Source: Nonomuraea fuscirosea
Lineage (GTDB): Bacteria > Actinomycetota > Actinomycetes > Streptosporangiales > Streptosporangiaceae
NCBI RefSeq assembly: GCF_003001935.1
Contig: NZ_PVNG01000032.1
Location: forward strand, 60,809-124,808
Length of the DNA: 64,000 nt
Direction of reading: 5' to 3'
This document shows, piece after piece, positions 58,008 through 64,000 of this stretch. The notes under the pieces were generated by a model. The model did no database searches, was not told the origin of the DNA, and saw only the letters and a program-made list of their open reading frames with translations. Position 1 is the stretch's first letter; every line of letters starts with the position of its first letter. A program made the translations under genes and the position numbers.

Positions 58008-59141
58008 CGGTTCAACGTCGGCGCGGTGCGGCTCGGGCGCCTCAGCCGCCTGCTCACCGAGCACATCCTGCGGTACGCACGCGGCCGGGCCCGTCAGGCC
58101 GAGGAGGCTCGGTCGCGTACCCGGGAACGACCACGGTGGACATGGGCCAGAGACACCCGTGGACCCCGCGCCCGGGACAGCGGGAGATCCCCGGACGAGC
58201 GGGCCTGCGTCGACGATTGCGATCGGCGGACGGCGGACACCGGGGACCGGGCCCGCACGGGTCCGCGGCCTTCCGGCGAGCGGGAGGCCCGCACCGGCTG
58301 GGCGGAGTTCCACGACGACGGCCCGCACGAACGGTTCAGATCACACGAACGGCCCGAGCCACACGAACGCCCCGGGCCGGACGAACGGCCTGAGCCACAT
58401 GAACGGCCTGAGCCAGACGAACGGTCCAGGCCGGGAGGACGACCCGCTGGGGGATCCGCCCCCTCCGCCGCCGCACAGCCTCCGGCACATGAGCAGCCCC
58501 CCGCCACTCGCCGGCGCTCTCTCCCGGCCCCGCGCAGCAGAGTGAGAACGGCAGCGGGAAAGCAAAGCCGCCGTCACCGTCGGAGGGTCTCGCCGCCCGC
58601 CGCGAAGGCCGGTCGCCGATCCCTCCCGCTCCTCGGCGCCGGACATGCCGCTGAATGCCGCATCGCGTGACGAACTGCCATCCGGACCGGCACGTGACGA
58701 TCGGGACGACCGCCCGGCGGGATCCCGCGACCTCACGTCTGCGGCTGGAGCGCCGGAGTTCGCGCCGCCGGACACACCCGGGCACTGGTATGTCCTTGAA
58801 GAGGATCACCGCGCCACGTTGGAGATCGACGGGTCGACAAACGCCGCCTCAGGATCATCTCGATCCGGAACGCGGCCGAGGCCACGACTCGGGACGCGGG
58901 CGCGAGCTGGGACGCGGGCCCGAACCGGGTTCATGGTACGACTCGGGATTCGAACGATGACGCGCGAGGTGGAGCCGCACCCACCTCACCGAGCCGATGC
59001 CAGCCAAGCTCCGCGACGGTCGCCGGACATGGCGGAGCTCCCGTGCCGGACGGTGGTCGGCACCGTCCGGACGGGAGCTCCGTCGTTCTCTCACCGATCG
59101 CGCCTGCACCGTGTCACGCTGCGGTCACACGGCAGAGGCGG
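58008..59141. other. 1.1-kb low-complexity region without a supported gene
   Basis: Long frames are open on both strands only because of high GC. The stretch 58320-58440 is a repeat of about 18 bp (variants of CACGAACGGCC(C/T)GAGCCA, six or so copies) that reads His-Glu-Arg-Pro-Glu-Pro in one frame. A second repeat of CGGGACGCGGGC type occurs near 58890-58930. No ribosome binding site, conserved domain or immunity-like gene is seen next to the RHS gene end. Confidence 0.55.
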
Positions 59142-62100
59142 TTACGGGCCCGCCGGCGGCCGGAAGATCTGCCAGATGCGCCAGAGGATCGTCGGTGCCT
59201 TCGAGGACGGAGTGTCCGACGAGTACGGCTTCGACGCCGGGCCCCATCCGGTGCCCTGATCGGCCATCTCGTCGGCCATGCTCCGGGCCGTCCCCTGGTG
59301 GTTGCCCGTGGGACGTACCCTCCCCAACTGCTCGTCGATCGAGCGCTTCTGCGCCTCGGACAGCCCGCGCGACTGGCCGGTGCTCTGCTGGCTCGGCGGG
59401 TTGCGCCGGGCCTTGGCCGGGGTGTTGCGCTGGACCGCCCTGCGGCTGCTCGGGCGGACGGCGGGCCGCTGCCGGATCCTGACCTTGGGCCTGCTCGCCC
59501 GCCTGGTCACGGCCCTGCGCGCGGCCGCGGCTCGTCGCTTGGCCGCGGCGGCCCTGCGTTGTGCCGCCGCCGCCCTGCGCTTGGCCGCGGCGGCACGTGC
59601 CCGCTGCCTGGCCAGTGCGGCCTTCTTCCTGGCCTCCAGCGCCCTCTTCTTCTTGGCGGCTTCCGCGGCTCTCTTCCTGGCCGCGGCCGCGGCCTTCTTC
59701 TTGGCCTCCGCGGCGGCCTTGCGCTTGGCCGCCTCGATGGCGCGCTTCCTGGCCAGCGCGGCGGCCCTGCGCCTGGCCGCGGCCAGCGCCGCCCGCCGGG
59801 CAGCCGCGGCGGCGGCCCGTCTGGCGGCGGCCTGGGCCAGCTTCCTGGCGATGGCCCTGGCCGCGATCCGCGCCGCGATGCCGACCACGAACCAGACCAG
59901 CTGGCCGTCGGGGTCGCTCATGGTGACGGGGCTGTTGCTGGCGTAGGCGTAGGCGTTGAGCTGCTGCGGGTCGCTCTCGTCGATGATCGGGTCGACCGAC
60001 AGGAAGCGGCCGTTCTTGGGGTCGTACTCGCGGGCGCCCAGGTGGACGAGTCCGGTGGTCGCGTCCTTGGTGCCGCCGACGAACCCGCGTTGCCCCGGCC
60101 ACCAGGGTGGCGCGGTGCCCCGGTCCTCACCGAACGGGGTCTGCCTGCGGACGGCGACGTCTCCCGTGCCGGCGTTCACCGCGGCCTGCGCGGTGCCCTG
60201 GTGGTCGCTCGCCAGGAAGTAGACCTGGTCGTCCGGTGTGCGGACCGCGATGGCCTCGCCGCCGATGGTGTAGTAGCGGGTCTGCTCGACGACGTCCTTG
60301 GCGTAGTCGAGGCGCAGCTCCATGTCGTCGATGAAGAGGGTGGCGTCCGTCGGCGTCTTGCGGAGCAGGCGGTCGCCGTCGGCGTCGTAGACGAACGAGG
60401 TGGTCTTGCCGGCCTCGGTCACCGACTCCAGGTTGCCCTCGGCGTCCCACACCAGGTTCTGGTCGGCGGTGCCGACCTTGCGCCGGGTGGTGTTGCCGGC
60501 CGCGTCGTAGGCGAACACGTCCGCCCCGACGGCCTGCAGCGCGTGCGGCTGCTTGCCGCCCGCCGCGGGATAGGTGTAGGTGCGCACCTGCTCGGCCGTG
60601 CCGCCCCAGGCGTGCTTGGTCTCCTTGGTCCGGTTGCCGGTGGCGTCGTAGGCGTAGCTGACCGCGTACGGGGCCACGCCGCCGATCTTGCCGGACTGGG
60701 GTGAACCGCTGGCGCAGTCGTCCGTGGCCGTCCACGCCGAGGTCAGGCGGCGCAGATGGTCGTACTTGAAGCACTGCGTGTCCTGGGCGGCCCGGTCGGC
60801 GATCTTGGTGATGTTGCCGGCCGCGTCGTAGGCGTAGCCGAGGTCCAGGTCGCTGGCGGACGCGCCGGCCCGGTCGAGCCGCATGCCGGTCAGGTAACGG
60901 GTGCTCTCGTCGTGGGTGTAGGTCATCCAGGTCTTCTTGGTGCCCTCACCCAGCTCGTACTGGAGGATCTCTCCCATCTTGGAGTAGCGGGTCGCGCTCA
61001 CGTACGCCGACAGGCCGGTGACCTTGACCGGCTGGCTGAGCCCGTCGTAGCTGTAGACGACCTGCTCCTCGGCCAGCCCGCCGCCCGCCGGGAAGCTGAC
61101 CGACTGCACCTGGTCGTCGAGCGTGTAGCGGGTGTTGAGCTGGTAGGTGCCGGCCAGCTTGCCCTCACGGGCCGGGATGGTGACGGTCTGGCGCAGGGCG
61201 CGGTAGTCGGCGTCGATGGTGTTGATCTCCGCCGTGTACGCCTGCCCGCCCACGTACCGGGTGCTGGCGTGCAGTTCGCCCTTGGCCAGCGCGTCGTACT
61301 TCCACTCGGCCAGCAGCGTGCCGCTCGCCGAACCCTCGCGCATCTGGGTCTTGCGGCCCAGGGCGTCGTAGCCGTACCAGAGGGTCTTGCCGCGCGAGTC
61401 GGTGGTGGTGACGATCTCGTCGGCGTCGTTGTACGTCGTGGTCGTGACGCCCTTGTCGGGGTCCTCGGTCCTGATCTCGCGGCCGCGCAGGTCGTAGTGG
61501 TGCTTCCAGACGTTGCCCGCCGGGTCGGTGACCGTGGACAGGCGTCCCGCGTGGTCGTAGGTGTACTTGGTGGCCTCGTAGTCACCGGTCGGGGTGGCGC
61601 CCTTGTACTGGCGCAGCTCGATCAGCCGGTCCTCGGCGTCACCGATCCGGGTGGTCGCGGTGCCTCCCGGGGGCGGGGTGACGTGCAGCCGGTCGCCCTC
61701 CTCCTTGGCCGAGACCCGGTACTTCTCCGCGCCCTTGGCCTTGAAGACCTCGGCGTTGACCTCGCCGGTGCCGTCGAACAGCGACACGACCTGGTTGGGG
61801 ACGGCCGAGTCGGCCACCGCCAGCAGTTCGGTGGCGGGCGTGCCGGTGGCGAAGTAGCCGGTGTTCTTCTTGTACTCCTCGCCCTGGGAGTTGTGGAAGG
61901 TGTCGGTGATCGTGCGGCCGTCCCGCAGTGCCGGGTCCTGCGTCTGGTCGTCCGTGGGCGCCGGCTCCTGGGTCTGGCGCTCGCGCATCAGGCCGTCGTA
62001 GAGCTCGTAGCTGGTGGTGTAGCCGCCGTCCGCGCGCAACGTCTTGGTGGTGACGTAGCTCGGGCCGTCGGTCCGCGTCGTGTAGGCGTACTCGGTGCTG

Positions 62101-64000
62101 GGCGACTGGCCGGACGCCTTGCTCCGGTCGGACTGCCAGACCTTGATCAGGCGACCCAGCGCGTCGTACTCCATGTCGACGCGGCGGTTGTTGGCGTCGA
62201 TCTCGGCGACGGGCTCGCCCCAGGCCGGTTCGAGCAGGGTGCGCTCGGTGTGGCCGAGGTCGTTCGTCTCCGTGGTCTCCGTCGCCGGGGCGCCGGAGGC
62301 GGGGCTGTAGGTGGTCACGGACTTGGTGCCCACGGGGTCGGTCTCGCTGGTCTCGCGGCCGTAGGCGTCGAAGGTGCGGACGGTGCCGTTGATCGTCTGA
62401 CCGTCCGCGGAGACGAGCTCCTGGACGGAGGTGACGTCTCCCTTGGTCGGCGGCTGGCCGTGGGCCTGGCCGTCGTACTGGACCTTCTCGTCCGACAGCA
62501 CCTCACCGGCGGCCAGCGTGGACACCGAGGTGTCGCAGTTCGCGGCGACCTTCTGGACCCGGCTGGGGTAGTCGATCATCCAGGAGGTGTCGTTGCGGGC
62601 GTAGGTGTAGCGGATGCACCGGTCGTCGTCCGCGCTGGCCAGGTCGCCCTTCTCCTCGACCGTGGTGAGCAGGCCCTTGGCGTCGTACGAGCGCTCCTCG
62701 CCGGTACGCCGCCACTTGCCGTCCGTCATCGCGGTACGGGTGACCATGGACTTCGGCTGGACCACGTGCGCGGCCTTGGTGATGCCGCCCTGGGTGGACT
62801 CGGCCGTCTTGACCGACCACGGCTCCTCCGCGGTCGCGGTGGCGATGGCCCCGCCGTCGCCCTCGTACATGATCTCCTCGCGCTCGAAGCCGGCGAGCTG
62901 GTCGAGGTCGTCGAGCTTGCCGCCCTCGGAGTCGACCACCTGCACGTTGCGCTTGGAGCCGTCGGCCTGCTTGTCGCCGTGCATGCCGCGGAAGAAGCGG
63001 AACTCCGTCAGCGTGCGCGTGGTGTCCTGCCCGTCGCCCTCGCGGACGCGGACCCGGCCGAAGCCGCGGTAGTCGGCCCACGTGCGGTGCTCGGGCTTGA
63101 CCAGGTTGGTCTCGGCGTAGTGCCAGCCGGCGCCGTCCAGGTACTCGTAGTCGGTGACCACGTTCGGCGAACCGGCCACACGGTCCACCTCGACGGTCTG
63201 GGTGACCAGGTACTTGTGGAACCAGTCGGTGACCTCGGCCTCGTTCGGCGGCGCCCAGCGCTGCGGGAAGCACCGCCTGGTGTTCTTGTCCGCCGCGGGA
63301 ACGTCGCCCGGCTTGCAGTCGGCCGCGGAGTAGTTGATCCGCAGCTCACCGCCGGACTCGTTGTCGATCGCCTGGACCCGCCACTTGACCAGCGGGGCGC
63401 GGCCCTCGTCGGAGTCCACCCGGTTGGGCAGCTGCACGCCGATGAACTTCACCGGGGGCAGCGAGATCGTGCCGCCCACGTGACCGGTCTGCTGCACCGA
63501 GGCCAGCCACAGCGCCGGGCTCATGCCGTCGCCGGAGGCGGGGAACTGGTGCGCCAGCGCCCAGGAGTCCACCGGGTAGTACTGACCGGCGGCGTTGCGG
63601 ACCTGGGTGGTGACCTTGGTCAGGCGCTTGCGGGTGAAGAACGTCGGCGCCAGCCGGTCAGTGCACTTCACCCCGGAGTCGCAGATCTGGTCGAACGGGA
63701 CGTCCGGCCAGTGGCTCGCGGTCTCCTTCTTCAGCTCGGCGGGCGCGCAGGTGATGGTGCCGCTGGGCAGGCAGCGCTCGGCGACGTCGAACACCACGCG
63801 GGCGGCCGGCGTCTTGGTGAACAGCTCGCCCTTCAGGTAGCCGTAGTCGATGCGGGTCAGGTAGGCGGCGCGGTCGTACACGGTGCCCTGTTCGGGCTTC
63901 ATGTGCCGGCCGTAGTAGTTCTTCTCCTGGGTGTACCAGTACGTGGTGGCGTTGCCGTGCGTGTCCACCTCGTAGTCGAGGTTCCACCGGTAACCCTGCT
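59142..64000 (-). CDS. RHS/YD-repeat protein with Ala/Lys/Arg-rich tip (5' end outside window)
   Basis: The frame is open through the window edge (QGYRWNLDYEVDTHGNATTYWY), so about 1620 residues of a larger protein are seen. YD/RHS repeats run through most of it (YTYDHAGRLSTVTDPAGN, YDLRGREIRTEDPDKGVTTTTYNDADEIV), and the core-closing segment is HLGAREYDPKNGRFLSVDPIIDESDPQQLNAYAYASNSPVTMSDPDG. After DPDG comes a hydrophobic helix (LVWFVVGIAARIAARAIA), about 130 residues of almost only Ala, Arg, Lys and Glu, a Ser/Pro/Arg linker, and a final ~75-residue domain ending RIWQIFRPPAGP. The cage plus variable tip suggests a polymorphic toxin or wall-associated protein. No immunity gene is evident downstream. 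Confidence 0.9.
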   Translation of the reverse strand, partial: QGYRWNLDYEVDTHGNATTYWYTQEKNYYGRHMKPEQGTVYDRAAYLTRIDYGYLKGELFTKTPAARVVFDVAERCLPSGTITCAPAELKKETASHWPDVPFDQICDSGVKCTDRLAPTFFTRKRLTKVTTQVRNAAGQYYPVDSWALAHQFPASGDGMSPALWLASVQQTGHVGGTISLPPVKFIGVQLPNRVDSDEGRAPLVKWRVQAIDNESGGELRINYSAADCKPGDVPAADKNTRRCFPQRWAPPNEAEVTDWFHKYLVTQTVEVDRVAGSPNVVTDYEYLDGAGWHYAETNLVKPEHRTWADYRGFGRVRVREGDGQDTTRTLTEFRFFRGMHGDKQADGSKRNVQVVDSEGGKLDDLDQLAGFEREEIMYEGDGGAIATATAEEPWSVKTAESTQGGITKAAHVVQPKSMVTRTAMTDGKWRRTGEERSYDAKGLLTTVEEKGDLASADDDRCIRYTYARNDTSWMIDYPSRVQKVAANCDTSVSTLAAGEVLSDEKVQYDGQAHGQPPTKGDVTSVQELVSADGQTINGTVRTFDAYGRETSETDPVGTKSVTTYSPASGAPATETTETNDLGHTERTLLEPAWGEPVAEIDANNRRVDMEYDALGRLIKVWQSDRSKASGQSPSTEYAYTTRTDGPSYVTTKTLRADGGYTTSYELYDGLMRERQTQEPAPTDDQTQDPALRDGRTITDTFHNSQGEEYKKNTGYFATGTPATELLAVADSAVPNQVVSLFDGTGEVNAEVFKAKGAEKYRVSAKEEGDRLHVTPPPGGTATTRIGDAEDRLIELRQYKGATPTGDYEATKYTYDHAGRLSTVTDPAGNVWKHHYDLRGREIRTEDPDKGVTTTTYNDADEIVTTTDSRGKTLWYGYDALGRKTQMREGSASGTLLAEWKYDALAKGELHASTRYVGGQAYTAEINTIDADYRALRQTVTIPAREGKLAGTYQLNTRYTLDDQVQSVSFPAGGGLAEEQVVYSYDGLSQPVKVTGLSAYVSATRYSKMGEILQYELGEGTKKTWMTYTHDESTRYLTGMRLDRAGASASDLDLGYAYDAAGNITKIADRAAQDTQCFKYDHLRRLTSAWTATDDCASGSPQSGKIGGVAPYAVSYAYDATGNRTKETKHAWGGTAEQVRTYTYPAAGGKQPHALQAVGADVFAYDAAGNTTRRKVGTADQNLVWDAEGNLESVTEAGKTTSFVYDADGDRLLRKTPTDATLFIDDMELRLDYAKDVVEQTRYYTIGGEAIAVRTPDDQVYFLASDHQGTAQAAVNAGTGDVAVRRQTPFGEDRGTAPPWWPGQRGFVGGTKDATTGLVHLGAREYDPKNGRFLSVDPIIDESDPQQLNAYAYASNSPVTMSDPDGQLVWFVVGIAARIAARAIARKLAQAAARRAAAAAARRAALAAARRRAAALARKRAIEAAKRKAAAEAKKKAAAAARKRAAEAAKKKRALEARKKAALARQRARAAAAKRRAAAAQRRAAAAKRRAAAARRAVTRRASRPKVRIRQRPAVRPSSRRAVQRNTPAKARRNPPSQQSTGQSRGLSEAQKRSIDEQLGRVRPTGNHQGTARSMADEMADQGTGWGPASKPYSSDTPSSKAPTILWRIWQIFRPPAGP

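Overview
This is 64 kb of a high-GC actinobacterial chromosome. The GC-rich codon use, GTG and TTG starts, leaderless-looking starts, Tat signal peptides, an actinobacterial-type SOS box and a CU044_5270-type protein paired with an ECF sigma factor all point to an actinomycete. A member of the Streptosporangiales (Nonomuraea-like) is my best guess, inferred from gene content only. I saw no tRNA, rRNA or CRISPR array.

0-14 kb is mostly core or housekeeping sequence: two RibD/DHFR-domain reductases, an SRPBCC protein, a DUF3040 membrane protein, an SOS-box-preceded Rv2578c-type radical SAM protein, a tricorn protease, a GT4 glycosyltransferase, an HtrA-like protease (with a truncated copy of its 3' end at 2.2 kb), a CrcB fluoride-channel pair, a secreted HNH nuclease, an SGNH hydrolase and an isochorismate synthase. 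14-17.3 kb holds a YigZ protein, an IS200/IS605 element (intact TnpB, damaged TnpA), a coupled pair of small unknown genes and a 13-bp tandem array. 17.3-24.7 kb carries hydantoinase/oxoprolinase subunits A and B, an MFS transporter with its ArsR-type regulator, a strong palindromic operator and a divergent GH31 glycosidase. 24.6-28.2 kb is a tightly coupled four-gene minus-strand operon (patatin, GT1 glycosyltransferase, membrane protein, membrane-anchored alpha/beta hydrolase). Next come a Tat-exported serine hydrolase with an N-terminal repeat domain, a Tat-exported PHP/CehA-like protein and two large FtsX-type permeases.

37.9-40.2 kb has a MerR regulator with a classic distorted-spacer promoter, a Cys-containing partner, a small caspase-like (clan CD) protein and YnfA. 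40.2-50.9 kb is a molybdenum/tungsten island on the minus strand: a MobA-MoaD fusion, an aldehyde:ferredoxin oxidoreductase, an NAD-type formate dehydrogenase (catalytic and diaphorase subunits), a MoeA, and a MoeA fused to a periplasmic-binding-protein-like domain. 51-52.7 kb is an ECF sigma factor with its CU044_5270 partner.

52.7-57 kb is an accessory, lower-GC region with transposase remnants, a LuxR regulator divergent from an unknown 122-aa protein, a decayed ISAs1-type element and a MarR regulator beside a perfect 24-bp palindrome. 57-59 kb is poorly coding. The window ends inside a large RHS/YD-repeat protein with an extraordinary Ala/Lys/Arg-rich C-terminal tip.

A recurring pattern is that several genes are followed by short tandem arrays whose repeat unit includes the gene's own stop codon (crcB, merR, yigZ, the CU044_5270 gene, and less perfectly others). 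It looks like a shared mutational or functional process at gene 3' ends.
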